DNA of 20,853 nucleotides from Candidatus Scybalocola fimicaballi (GCA_002317115.1 DCIP01000171.1:1-20853); one strand, 5' to 3'. Counted from the first letter of the stretch, positions 7,116 through 14,456 are shown. The notes: generated by a model from the sequence alone, not told the origin. Made by a program: numbers and translations.

Positions 7116-7131
7116 ATGGTGAGGACACCAT
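7116..7131 (-). terminator. Possible weak terminator of the sugar transferase gene
   Basis: ATGGTG and CACCAT pair perfectly around four bases, 14 bases after the stop codon at 7145. On the minus strand it is followed by a T-rich but interrupted run (TTCTTATTTAATTTTG). A second palindromic stretch, ATGC...GCAT around TAATTA, overlaps it. Termination here is plausible but weak. Confidence 0.4.
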
Positions 7132-7144
7132 GCCTAATTAAGCA

Positions 7145-7840
7145 TTAGATTTCCTCACCAGCAAACTTTACTTTCCAACCTAGCACAGTTGCGAAAATTA
7201 TTTCTATATCCTTCCAGAATGAATAGTTATAATAATAGTACTTGTTGAGACGTACCTTGTCAGGATAGATAACATTGTCGTTATACCACTCCGCAAACTG
7301 CTGGTCTGTCATATTCTCAACTCCTTCTGGCAACTTAAAAGGCAAATTGCTATCATCATAATTTGACGCTCTAAGCTTTTCTACAAACTCAGAAATCATC
7401 TCATCCTCAACACGGTATTTCAAAGTGGCTGGTCCTGTCACTCCAGGACGAAGCTTCAATACTATTCTGTCATCTCCCTGCAAACGGTCGGCATACCCGG
7501 GGACATCTGGACGCGGTCCTACAAAACTCATGTTTCCTACCAAAACATCCCATAACTCAGGAATCTCATCAAGCTTGTAGTGACGCAACGTCGAACCAAA
7601 TGGTGTGATACGAGCATCTCCGGCAACGCTTACCGATGACCCGTCATGCTTCACCATCATTGTACGGAACTTGTGAATCGTAAATAATTTTCCATCAAGT
7701 CCGACTCTCTTCTGAGTAAAGAACGCTGGTCCACCAGGCATTTTTATTTTGACCAATATTGCTACGACAGCTATAAGTGGCCACACGATCATCAAACCGA
7801 AAAAAGCCGCTACCCTGTCAAAAATGAACTTTATGATCAT
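7145..7840 (-). CDS. Small monotopic sugar-phosphate transferase (PglC/WcaJ family)
   Basis: Likely moves a sugar-1-phosphate from a UDP-sugar to undecaprenyl phosphate at the inner membrane, the first step of a glycan repeat unit. The 231-residue protein is the minimal, single-domain form. It has one N-terminal hydrophobic re-entrant segment (about 10-31, with a Trp-Pro kink), KFRTMM (57-62), the catalytic Asp-Glu pair in LDEIPELWDVLVGNMSFV (90-107), GPRP (108-111) and PGVTGPA (132-138). An extra loop rich in acidic residues follows before the C terminus. It has its own strong promoter, though a glycosyltransferase gene lies just upstream in the same direction. The sugar is not predictable. 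Confidence 0.9.
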   Translation of the reverse strand: MIIKFIFDRVAAFFGLMIVWPLIAVVAILVKIKMPGGPAFFTQKRVGLDGKLFTIHKFRTMMVKHDGSSVSVAGDARITPFGSTLRHYKLDEIPELWDVLVGNMSFVGPRPDVPGYADRLQGDDRIVLKLRPGVTGPATLKYRVEDEMISEFVEKLRASNYDDSNLPFKLPEGVENMTDQQFAEWYNDNVIYPDKVRLNKYYYYNYSFWKDIEIIFATVLGWKVKFAGEEI

Positions 7841-7872
7841 AAAAGCATTATGTATCTAATTATTTTTGCCTA

Positions 7873-7903
7873 CAAAGTTATATTTTGTTTACTATACCCC
7901 AAA
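7873..7903 (-). promoter_or_regulatory. Promoter of the sugar-phosphate transferase gene
   Basis: On the minus strand, TTTG (7903-7900), a 19-base spacer and TAacTTTG (7880-7873) give one of the best promoter matches in the window. It separates this gene's transcription from the glycosyltransferase upstream. Confidence 0.85.
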
Positions 7904-7976
7904 CTTTTTTATGCTAAAAAACACAAAATAATGAAGATGAGGATATATTTGCAAAATTCAAGTTTATTTCTATCCT

Positions 7977-8759
7977 TTATTCTTTATCAAGATACACCAT
8001 CTTTTTAAAGACTCCACAAACTAGATTCATGCCTGTCCAGAAAATTGCAGCGACAGGATTCTTGCCTTCTGCCTCATGCCACAACTTATAATGCCAACGA
8101 ATCATTGTTGAATAACCATGAGTGGAAACACTACCAACTCTTCCTCGTCTGTATTTTGCCAACGGCTCATCCAAGAAATAACAATCGGCTTTCTTGCAAA
8201 CCTTTAGCCACATTGCGTAGTCGTTATTCTTTTTGATATCGGAAATCTGAATAAGTCCGACATGCTCTCTGTCGTACATTACTGTCAAACATCCCAACCA
8301 ACAGAACGAATACATTCCAAACTTGCTGACTTTCTTAGGTCCAGAAACACGAACACCTGTGTCGACTCCTTCTGAATTAATCTCTGAATAAGCGGTATAG
8401 CTGAAATGGTAACCGTTGTTTACCATAAAATTAAGCTGCTTCTCCAACTTGTCAGGTGCCCACAAGTCATCAGAGTCAAGAAACGCGATCCACTTGCCTT
8501 TTGCCTCACGCAAAGCTCTGTTTCTACTGACAGCAGCTCCGGATGATTTTTCATTGCAAAGATACTTGATCTTATCGCACGACGACAAAATAGGCTCCAA
8601 CACCTCTTTTGTGTTGTCCTTCGAACAGTCGTCGCAAATTATAACCTCCCAGTTTTCGTAGGTCTGACTCATAATCGACTTAAGCGTATCCTCGATATAC
8701 TTAGCACAATTATACGTAGGTGTAATGATACTTACCAAACCAAGATCTTGCATAATCAT
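7977..8759 (-). CDS. Family 2 glycosyltransferase (GT-A fold)
   Basis: Adds a sugar from a nucleotide-sugar donor to a growing glycan, probably on a lipid carrier at the cytoplasmic face. Among 260 residues, VSIITPTYNCAKYIEDTLKSI (9-29) starts the GT-A fold. IICDDCSKDNT (40-50) and FLDSDDLW (93-100) carry the acidic donor- and metal-binding residues, the latter being the DXD-type motif. NDYAMWLKVCK and DEPLAKYRRGRVGSVS in the C-terminal half are typical of this group. There is no membrane anchor. ATG 8759 or ATG 8753 could be the start. It lies next to the sugar-phosphate transferase, so the two probably serve one surface glycan, but acceptor and donor are unknown. Confidence 0.88.
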   Translation of the reverse strand: MIMQDLGLVSIITPTYNCAKYIEDTLKSIMSQTYENWEVIICDDCSKDNTKEVLEPILSSCDKIKYLCNEKSSGAAVSRNRALREAKGKWIAFLDSDDLWAPDKLEKQLNFMVNNGYHFSYTAYSEINSEGVDTGVRVSGPKKVSKFGMYSFCWLGCLTVMYDREHVGLIQISDIKKNNDYAMWLKVCKKADCYFLDEPLAKYRRGRVGSVSTHGYSTMIRWHYKLWHEAEGKNPVAAIFWTGMNLVCGVFKKMVYLDKE

Positions 8760-8781
8760 ATATATTGTAAAAAGTCATGCA

Positions 8782-8802
8782 AAACAAACAAGTAGTTTGT
8801 TT
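8782..8802. promoter_or_regulatory. Leader inverted repeat of the glycosyltransferase gene
   Basis: AAACAAAC and GTTTGTTT pair perfectly around a five-base loop, between the -7 box at 8826-8833 and the ATG at 8759. It could be a leader hairpin or an operator. Only the symmetry supports it. Confidence 0.4.
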
Positions 8803-8825
8803 ATGGCTTAAAATTAAACTTGTTG

Positions 8826-8833
8826 CAAAGTTA
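8826..8833 (-). promoter_or_regulatory. -7 box of the glycosyltransferase promoter
   Basis: TAacTTTG on the minus strand, identical to the sugar-transferase -7 box, 67 bases before the ATG. No TTG occurs at the expected -33 distance, so a weak or activator-dependent promoter is possible. Confidence 0.55.
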
Positions 8834-8889
8834 GCAAAATAATTGTTAATAAAGTACTATTGCAAGGTAACTATTTGCAATAACCATAA

Positions 8890-8922
8890 CAAAAATTGAA
8901 TATTTATGCTGATTTTATTCAA
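8890..8922 (-). terminator. Possible weak terminator of the acetyltransferase gene
   Basis: On the minus strand TTGAATA (8922-8916, overlapping the stop codon) pairs with TATTCAA (8902-8896) across 13 bases and is followed by TTTTTGTT. The stem is AT-only apart from one G-C pair, so it would be unstable. Confidence 0.3.
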
Positions 8923-9790
8923 CATTCACATTTCTCATATAACTTGCTGGCACTCCAGCCACAACAGTTTCTGAGGCGACATCTTTCGTCACTACTGATC
9001 CAGCGGCCACAATCGCTCCGTCTCCGATTGTGACACCAGGACAAATAGTAACATTTGCACCAATCCAGACATTCTTTCCAAGAGTTACCGGATGGAAATA
9101 CATATCCCCACGTTTATCCGGAATCTCATCATGATTGATCGTGGCAATCATACAGTTGTGGCCAATCAAGCAACCGTCGCCGATAAATATACCTCCCTGA
9201 TCCTGGAAATGGCAAGACGCATTGATAAACACATTTTTGCCGACGTGGATGTTGCGTCCGCAATCAGTATAGAATGGAGGGAAAATTCCGAATGACGAAT
9301 CGACTTCTTTTCCTGTCAATTGAGAGAAAAGAGTAATAAGTTCGTCATTAGTATGGAACCTGGTGTTCATCTCCATTGTGACTCGACGCGCATTCACAGC
9401 CATCTCATGCATAAGCTTATGTGCCAGACTTCCCGCTTCTACATGTGAATATTTCTCAACATACTCAAAAAATTCACTCTCAGTCATCAAAGACGACCCT
9501 TGAGTAGAAGTTGAGGATGGGGACGTAATCGTTTCTGACATCGGAGACGTCTTGGGTTTTTCAGGGAAATTACTTTGAGGAGTATCATCCAAATCTTCCA
9601 TCATACCCCTTTCTATCGTCTCTACCATCTGTCGGGCAAGCATATGGCCTTGTTCAGCAGCAGCCTTAAACAATTCCAACGCTCTCTTGACATCCTTCTC
9701 TACTCCATTACCAGTAAGAAATCTGCGACCTACAGAGAAATTTACCTCTGCGTCGTCGTCGTAATCAAAACCATTATTATTACAACTCAT
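8915..9790 (-). CDS. Sel1-repeat/hexapeptide acetyltransferase fusion (maltose/galactoside type)
   Basis: A 291-residue two-part protein. Residues about 13-50 form one Sel1-like repeat (AEVNFSVGRRFLTGNGVEKDVKRALELFKAAAEQGH), usually a protein-protein contact module. A low-complexity Ser/Thr/Pro linker (about 70-103) follows. Residues about 105-291 match the LacA/Maa family of CoA-dependent O-acetyltransferases: NARRVTMEMN, then left-handed beta-helix hexapeptides with His220 in INHDEIPDKRGDMY as the likely catalytic base, and VTLGKNVWIGANVTICPGVTIGDGAIVAAGSVVTKDV. Ordinary members start directly with the enzyme and have about 185-205 residues, so the N-terminal 100 residues are extra. The neighbouring glycosyltransferases suggest acetylation of a surface sugar, but this is inference. 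Confidence 0.87.
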   Translation of the reverse strand: MSCNNNGFDYDDDAEVNFSVGRRFLTGNGVEKDVKRALELFKAAAEQGHMLARQMVETIERGMMEDLDDTPQSNFPEKPKTSPMSETITSPSSTSTQGSSLMTESEFFEYVEKYSHVEAGSLAHKLMHEMAVNARRVTMEMNTRFHTNDELITLFSQLTGKEVDSSFGIFPPFYTDCGRNIHVGKNVFINASCHFQDQGGIFIGDGCLIGHNCMIATINHDEIPDKRGDMYFHPVTLGKNVWIGANVTICPGVTIGDGAIVAAGSVVTKDVASETVVAGVPASYMRNVNVE

Positions 9791-9814
9791 CGCTTAACTA
9801 TAAACTCATAATTA

Positions 9815-9846
9815 TAAAAAAAGGGAGGCAGAAAGACCACCTCCCC
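9815..9846 (-). terminator. Hairpin and T-run between the acidic lipoprotein and acetyltransferase genes
   Basis: On the minus strand GGGAGG (9845-9840) pairs with CCTCCC (9828-9823) across an 11-base loop, followed by seven T residues. It lies about 20 bases after the lipoprotein stop and only about 25 bases before the acetyltransferase ATG, leaving no room for a full promoter, so it may act as a partial terminator inside one transcript. Confidence 0.7.
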
Positions 9847-9866
9847 ATATAACTCAACTTTTGTTA

Positions 9867-10331
9867 TTAGTTCTTCTTTGAGAACAAATTCATAATTTTC
9901 ACGATAGCAGCAGCCTTATCATCAGGTGTTCCACCTGTAAGCTGATCCTTAAGATCCTCTACATCTGAAAGACCATTAAGCAAGCCATTCAACTTCTCAA
10001 CTGCAGCGTCACCCTTAGCCTCTGTTCCAGTAACAACCTCAGCAGCAGCCTCAGCAAAAGCTGTCTTGTATGCATTGTCTGTTGACTTCTTATACTTGTC
10101 GGCAGAAGAAATCAAACTGATAGCAGAAGCTGTCTTATCCAAAGTCTCTCCCTCACCAGTTACAACTTTGTAATCCTCGCCAAACTTCTTACCGTCAGCT
10201 CTACCCTGCTCAGCAGAAGACTTGACCTCTGTAGCATCATCATCATCATCATCGTCACCACAAGATGTGAAAGAACCGCACATCAATGTTGATGCCAAAA
10301 AGCACATTGCTAAATACTTATTGAATCTCAT
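9867..10331 (-). CDS. Acidic, probably surface-exposed lipoprotein of unknown function
   Basis: A 154-residue protein I do not recognise. A type II signal peptide (1-23, MRFNKYLAMCFLASTLMCGS core) ends at lipobox FTSC with Cys24, which would be lipidated. Gly and seven Asp residues (26-32) follow. Acidic residues right after the lipid Cys are the known lipoprotein export signal that sends Bacteroidota lipoproteins to the outer face of the outer membrane. The mature part is Ala/Lys/Asp-rich and predicted mostly helical, with no Cys and no enzyme motif. Six of the Asp codons are a run of GAT. It is divergent from the large lipoprotein gene at 10491 across a 159-base gap. Confidence 0.75.
   Translation of the reverse strand: MRFNKYLAMCFLASTLMCGSFTSCGDDDDDDDATEVKSSAEQGRADGKKFGEDYKVVTGEGETLDKTASAISLISSADKYKKSTDNAYKTAFAEAAAEVVTGTEAKGDAAVEKLNGLLNGLSDVEDLKDQLTGGTPDDKAAAIVKIMNLFSKKN
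10236..10256 (-). repeat. GAT/GAC triplet run encoding seven Asp residues
   Basis: Six GAT codons and one GAC in a row (read on the minus strand) directly after the lipobox Cys-Gly codons. Slippage would change the number of Asp residues in the export signal without a frameshift. Confidence 0.8.
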
Positions 10332-10430
10332 ATTACCCTTGTTTTTGTAAAACTTTCGGCAATATTAACTCATTTCTCCAAAAAAACCACGAAAACTTTG
10401 TAAATTTTGATAAAAAAACAGTTAAAAAGT

Positions 10431-10452
10431 TTTAATTATACTTTAATTATAC
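10431..10452 (+). promoter_or_regulatory. Perfect 11-bp tandem repeat next to the lipoprotein promoter
   Basis: TTTAATTATAC occurs twice in direct succession (10431-10441 and 10442-10452), one base before the -7 box at 10454. The unit is about one helical turn, so both copies face the same side of the DNA, as expected for a tandem regulator site. They occupy the place of the missing -33 box. Confidence 0.6.
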
Positions 10453-10453
10453 C

Positions 10454-10461
10454 TATTTTTG
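10454..10461 (+). promoter_or_regulatory. -7 box for the lipoprotein gene at 10491
   Basis: TAttTTTG, 29 bases before the ATG. No TTG occurs at the normal -33 distance; the 11-bp tandem repeat lies there instead. Confidence 0.65.
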
Positions 10462-10490
10462 CAAGAAATGGATAAAAACTATTAGACAAA

Positions 10491-11687
10491 ATGAGAAAGA
10501 TATATCAATCTATAGCTATTGCTGCAGTTGCTGTCGCAATGTCATCATGTGCTAACAAGGACCAGGCGAAGCAGGCAGAAAACGCACAGGGACCTATTAA
10601 ACCAGTAGAGCAGGAAATCACTGTTGATGAATCACCAATCGCTGAGAAAGACGCTGCATACCTATTTTATAATGAGTTCACAGTTGCTGGCCAGCCTCTA
10701 AAGATTAAGGGTGGCGAGTATGCAAAGGGAGCTAAGGTAAACGTTCTATTCAACGACGGTAATGGTTTCAACCTTGCATCTCCAAAAGTAGAGGTTAAGG
10801 GTAACAACGAAATCTGGGCAGTTGTTCCAGAAGGTGTTGCTAACTCATTCCCTGTAATGATCGCCAACGGTTCAGACTCTATCAAGACAGATGTTCTTTT
10901 CCGTGACTCACGTAATATTATTGTAGACTTCGATTCTAAGAAGGAGCAGCTTTACATCAGCGGTGGTGCAGAAAAGTATGCTAACCTATTCACTGAGAAT
11001 TCAGGTGACTACGGTGTATTCGATGATATCAAGAGCTGGCAGGCAATCGTTTACCAGAGCGCACGCGAGAACGCTAAGGCAGCTGACCCAACAGTATTTG
11101 GTTCATTCACTCAGGACATCGTAGACAAGAAGATCAACATCCGTGAGTTCGCAATCAAGTTTGAGGTTAACGTTCCAAAGGAGCACCCAATCATCGGTGA
11201 GGTATTCGAGTTCGGATTCTGCAGCGGTAACGACGAGGATCCAATCGGAAACATTCGTAACTGTGCTGCTTACTGGTGTCCATCTGAATATGTATGGATC
11301 AAGGAGACAGACTCATGGGAGATCGACAACGCAAAACCATTCTACACAGATGGTTGGATGACAGTGACTATCCCATTCTCTGAGTTCTTGTGGAAGAGTA
11401 AGAATATGAGTATCTGTGCTGACGCTTCTCACAATGGCCAGTACACTAACGGTGCATGGACAGACTACAAGCACCACTACAACTACGCACAGCTTCACGC
11501 TGATCCAACTGAGGTTGAGCGTTGGGGTGGATTCACAATCAACGTGAACGAGTATGGTAGCTGCTTGAGAAGAGAGAAGTACAAGGTTGCTATGGATAAC
11601 ATCCGTATCGTCCCTAACGATGGTGCTGGTGCACTTTACTTGAAGAAGGATTACGGTGTTCCTCAGCGTCACTACTCAAAGAAATAA
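10491..11687 (+). CDS. Large surface lipoprotein, glycan-binding (SGBP)-like
   Basis: A 398-residue lipoprotein: signal peptide 1-19, lipobox MSSC with Cys20, then a linker with acidic and Gln-rich residues. An N-terminal IPT/TIG-like beta domain is suggested by AGQPLKIKGGEYAKGAKVNVLFN...EIWAVVPEGV, followed by LFRDSRNIIVDFDSK and a long beta-rich C-terminal domain with FYTDGWMTVTIPFSEF and MDNIRIVPN. This layout resembles the surface glycan-binding proteins that accompany SusC/SusD systems, but no susC, susD or glycoside hydrolase gene is present. It is a paralogue of the protein at 14708-15685. Codon use is highly biased, suggesting abundance. A terminator follows. Binding to a glycan is inferred, not seen. 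Confidence 0.75.
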   Translation: MRKIYQSIAIAAVAVAMSSCANKDQAKQAENAQGPIKPVEQEITVDESPIAEKDAAYLFYNEFTVAGQPLKIKGGEYAKGAKVNVLFNDGNGFNLASPKVEVKGNNEIWAVVPEGVANSFPVMIANGSDSIKTDVLFRDSRNIIVDFDSKKEQLYISGGAEKYANLFTENSGDYGVFDDIKSWQAIVYQSARENAKAADPTVFGSFTQDIVDKKINIREFAIKFEVNVPKEHPIIGEVFEFGFCSGNDEDPIGNIRNCAAYWCPSEYVWIKETDSWEIDNAKPFYTDGWMTVTIPFSEFLWKSKNMSICADASHNGQYTNGAWTDYKHHYNYAQLHADPTEVERWGGFTINVNEYGSCLRREKYKVAMDNIRIVPNDGAGALYLKKDYGVPQRHYSKK

Positions 11688-11710
11688 GATTTAACTTAAT
11701 TTCGATATAG

Positions 11711-11743
11711 AAGCGAGTCACTTTTTGAGCGGCTCGCTTTTTT
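11711..11743 (+). terminator. Intrinsic terminator of the large lipoprotein gene
   Basis: AAGCGAGTC and GGCTCGCTT pair (one G-T) across an 11-base loop and run into six T residues, 24 bases after the stop codon. Confidence 0.9.
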
Positions 11744-11755
11744 ATCATAAATTGT

Positions 11756-11773
11756 TATCGTTAACGCCAACGT
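11756..11773 (-). repeat. Three hexamers directly upstream of the cardiolipin synthase gene
   Basis: On the minus strand the units are ACGTTG, GCGTTA and ACGATA, the same variants found around 5598-5707. Here they are opposite to both flanking genes and end four bases before the cls ATG, so this copy breaks the stop-codon-linked pattern. Confidence 0.6.
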
Positions 11774-11777
11774 TTAT

Positions 11778-13202
11778 ATGTTTGCAGAAATAACATACTG
11801 GATTTTCTACGCTCTTTACATCTATGCTGTTGCAATGACTATCATAGTGCTGATGTTAGAGAATAGAAACCCTATCAAGTCAATCGCATGGATCATCACG
11901 ATAATATCGACTCCTGTGATCGGCCTAATCCTCTATGCCTTGTTCGGTCGTGACTTCAGAAAAGGCAAGACGGTGGAGAAAGCAAACAAAGCCTACGAAG
12001 AGGCGTTGAAAATGTTAGATGAGAGGCACGACGCCGGCACTCCCGTCGACGGATATGAAAATCTATCCCAACTCATCTATAATCTGTGCGATGAAAAAAT
12101 CTACGATAACACATATATAAAAGCTTTCACCGACGGATCTACGCTTTACGATTCAATCTTCGCTGATATTGAGACTGCAAAAGAAACTATCTATGCAGAA
12201 TATTATATCATTGAAAACGACAAGATTAGCACACGTTTTCTTGACGCGCTTGTAAAAAAAGCCAAGGAAGGAGTCAATGTCAAGATTGTGGCAGATGCTG
12301 TCGGCAGTTGGAGAGTGACAAAAAAGACGAAGCAATATCTTGCCAACGCTGGAATCGAATTCCACGAGTTTCTTCCCGTCTCCCTACCCTTATTCGGCAA
12401 GAAAATCAACTACCGCAACCACCGCAAGCTTCTTATCATCGACAATGAGACTGGCTACATTGGCGGAATGAACGTTGCGGACAGATATATCGAAGGCAAG
12501 CCGTCGTTTGGCAAATGGAGAGACACTCACATCAGAGTGGTTGGCGACGGTGTTCAGGGTCTGTCGAAAGTATTCAGAAAAGACTATCATTTCGTCAGCC
12601 GACAATTGTCGTCTACAAACACAAAACCATCTCCAAAAGCAGACGGTCTAACTCCATGCAAGATGCAAACTGTCTTCAGCGGACCAGACATGGAATACAG
12701 GGCTATTATGCAGACTTATCTTCGTATCATAATGCAGAGCAAGAGATACGTCTATATCGAGACTCCTTATTTCATGCCAAACGAAGCCGTAAGATCAGCC
12801 TTAGTGACAGCGGCAAAAAGCGGTGTGGAGATAAAAATCATCATTCCGTTGGAGAGCGATGAAAGGTTTGTGCTGATGAGTACATATTCCTACGTAAAAG
12901 GACTGGCGTCGGCAGGCATTCAATTCTATTTCTACAAAGCGGGATTCATACATAGCAAACTGATCGTATCCGATGACAAAATCGTCAGCATAGGAAGCGC
13001 GAACATGGATTTCCGCAGTCTCGAGCATAATTTTGAGACAAACGCGATTCTTTATGGCGACGAAACAGCAGCCCTCTTCCGTGGCATTTACGAACGTGAT
13101 CTTGTAGACAGCGAAGCGTTTGATATGGGCAGATGGAAAAGCCGACCGTTTTCAATGAGAATAAAAGAATCCATCGCAAGACTATTCAGCCCAGTATTTT
13201 AA
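11778..13202 (+). CDS. cls: Cardiolipin synthase, phospholipase D family
   Basis: Makes cardiolipin in the inner membrane, most likely from two phosphatidylglycerols. The 474-residue protein starts with two membrane helices (about 8-28 and 35-56) and has two HKD catalytic motifs: His215-x-Lys217...Asp222 in NYRNHRKLLIIDNETGYIGGMN and His392-x-Lys394...Asp399 in FIHSKLIVSDDKIVSIGSANMD. The FGRDFRKGK stretch after helix 2 is typical of the bacterial ClsA type. The first ATG at 11778 keeps helix 1 complete. No clear promoter was found in the 34 bases after the preceding terminator; a TATGTTTG overlaps the start codon. A heptamer array follows the stop codon. Confidence 0.93.
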   Translation: MFAEITYWIFYALYIYAVAMTIIVLMLENRNPIKSIAWIITIISTPVIGLILYALFGRDFRKGKTVEKANKAYEEALKMLDERHDAGTPVDGYENLSQLIYNLCDEKIYDNTYIKAFTDGSTLYDSIFADIETAKETIYAEYYIIENDKISTRFLDALVKKAKEGVNVKIVADAVGSWRVTKKTKQYLANAGIEFHEFLPVSLPLFGKKINYRNHRKLLIIDNETGYIGGMNVADRYIEGKPSFGKWRDTHIRVVGDGVQGLSKVFRKDYHFVSRQLSSTNTKPSPKADGLTPCKMQTVFSGPDMEYRAIMQTYLRIIMQSKRYVYIETPYFMPNEAVRSALVTAAKSGVEIKIIIPLESDERFVLMSTYSYVKGLASAGIQFYFYKAGFIHSKLIVSDDKIVSIGSANMDFRSLEHNFETNAILYGDETAALFRGIYERDLVDSEAFDMGRWKSRPFSMRIKESIARLFSPVF

Positions 13203-13203
13203 T

Positions 13204-13238
13204 AAAATGTAAAATTCAAAATGTGGAATGCAAAATCA
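13204..13238 (+). repeat. Five tandem 7-mers (AAAATGT type) after the cls stop codon
   Basis: Units AAAATGT, AAAATTC, AAAATGT, GGAATGC and AAAATCA follow each other without spacing error, starting two bases after the TAA at 13200-13202 and ending shortly before the next promoter. Confidence 0.75.
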
Positions 13239-13252
13239 TCCGCATTTATTCT

Positions 13253-13260
13253 TATTTTTG
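13253..13260 (+). promoter_or_regulatory. -7 box upstream of the MIP18/DUF59 gene
   Basis: TAttTTTG, 21 bases before the ATG at 13281. The -33 position shows no TTG. It probably starts the four-gene unit ending at 15685. Confidence 0.55.
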
Positions 13261-13280
13261 CAGAATATAACTAATTAAAT

Positions 13281-13598
13281 ATGGCAGAAAACGAATTTTT
13301 GCAGATTGAAGAGAAAGTAGTGGAGATGCTCAAGACCGTTTACGATCCTGAGATCCCTATTGACATATATGCGCTTGGTCTTGTATATGGGATCGACGTG
13401 GATGGCGGCAATGTCAACATCACGATGACGCTTACAGCACCGTCTTGTCCAGCAGGCGACTTCATGGTGGAGGATATCAAACAGAAAGTGGAATCCATCG
13501 ACGGAGTTGACAACTGCAACGTCGAGATCGTGTTTGAGCCAGAGTGGAACCAGGACATGATGACAGAAGAGGCAAAACTTGAATTGGGATTCCTATAA
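13281..13598 (+). CDS. MIP18/DUF59-family iron-sulfur assembly protein (SufT-like)
   Basis: A 105-residue single-domain protein of the family that helps load or mature Fe-S clusters in the cytoplasm. Visible family marks are the acidic-proline start VYDPEIPIDIYALGLVYGI (20-38), LTAPSCPAGDFM with the conserved Cys, and EPEWNQDMMTEEAKLELGFL at the end. It is normal length for a stand-alone DUF59 protein. lpxH follows after 16 bases, so they are likely co-transcribed. Exact clients are unknown. ispH, a 4Fe-4S enzyme, lies elsewhere in the window, but no functional link is shown. Confidence 0.88.
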   Translation: MAENEFLQIEEKVVEMLKTVYDPEIPIDIYALGLVYGIDVDGGNVNITMTLTAPSCPAGDFMVEDIKQKVESIDGVDNCNVEIVFEPEWNQDMMTEEAKLELGFL

Positions 13599-13614
13599 TT
13601 AATTCCAGCGTAAA

Positions 13615-14439
13615 ATGGAAAACGAAAGAAACCGAGTCTACTTCATCTCCGACTGTCATTTCGGACTTGACGCCAAAGCATCGTCAATCGAACGCGAGAA
13701 GAAATTCGTGCGTTGGATGGACAGCATCAAAAGCAGTTGTAAAACCCTCTATATGCTTGGTGACATCTTCGACTACTGGTTTGAGTACAACTGTGTGATA
13801 CCCAAAGGATTCACAAGAGTCTTAGGAAAGATTCAAGAGTTTGTGGACGACGGAATTGAGGTGATCTATTTTACCGGCAACCACGACATCTGGACATTCG
13901 GCTATTTGGAAAAAGAGCTTGGAGTACGCGTCGTAAGGAATGAAGAGAGAGTGACACTTCAAGGGAAAAGATTCTATATGGCACATGGCGACGGATTAGG
14001 AGATCCAAGCCGCACATTCAGATTCCTGCGAAACTTTTTCAGAAACGGTCCATGCCAATGGCTGTTCAAATGGATCCACCCAGACGTCACGATGCCATTC
14101 GGCAACTGGTGGAGCCGACGCAACAGATACAGCAGATGGGAAAAAGTCGACGAAGCAGAGAGCGAGGCAGAGGACGTTTATCTGGGAGAAGACAAAGAGC
14201 ATCTTGTACTTTTTGCGAAAAACAATGAGAAATCCAACGAAGAAAAATTCAACTTTTATGTGTTCGGACATCGTCATATTGAATTAGATTTGATGTTAAA
14301 TGCAAAAAGTCGTGTAATTATTTTGGGAAATTGGATAAATAAATATACATTTGGGGTGTTGGAAGATGGCAATTTCTGGTTGGATAACTTTTTAGAAGAC
14401 GAGAATGTTAATTGCTGCGACTTATCCAATGTTGTTTAA
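13615..14439 (+). CDS. lpxH: UDP-2,3-diacylglucosamine diphosphatase
   Basis: Lipid A biosynthesis enzyme that hydrolyses UDP-2,3-diacylglucosamine to lipid X and UMP at the inner membrane surface. The 274 residues carry all calcineurin-like metallophosphatase motifs: SDCHFGL (12-18, with Asp13 and His15), GDIFDYWFEY (49-58), GNHD (88-91), AHGDG (123-127) and GHRH (218-221). The middle segment with FRNGPCQWLFKWIHPDVTMPFGNWW is the lid that grips the lipid substrate. Base composition becomes more AT-rich from about 14270, and the last 20 residues (EDENVNCCDLSNVV) look like a short extra tail. A tiny lipoprotein gene starts 17 bases later. Confidence 0.92.
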   Translation: MENERNRVYFISDCHFGLDAKASSIEREKKFVRWMDSIKSSCKTLYMLGDIFDYWFEYNCVIPKGFTRVLGKIQEFVDDGIEVIYFTGNHDIWTFGYLEKELGVRVVRNEERVTLQGKRFYMAHGDGLGDPSRTFRFLRNFFRNGPCQWLFKWIHPDVTMPFGNWWSRRNRYSRWEKVDEAESEAEDVYLGEDKEHLVLFAKNNEKSNEEKFNFYVFGHRHIELDLMLNAKSRVIILGNWINKYTFGVLEDGNFWLDNFLEDENVNCCDLSNVV

Positions 14440-14456
14440 GAAAAAGGATAAATATT

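Noticed and set aside
7944..7951. Plus-strand TATATTTG between the sugar transferase and glycosyltransferase genes
   Set aside because: No -33 box and no plus-strand gene downstream; it would only read antisense into the glycosyltransferase.
11777..11784. TATGTTTG matching the -7 consensus at the start of cls
   Set aside because: It overlaps the ATG. Transcripts from it would start inside the gene and remove the first membrane helix. The spacing to the nearest TTG is 22 bases.
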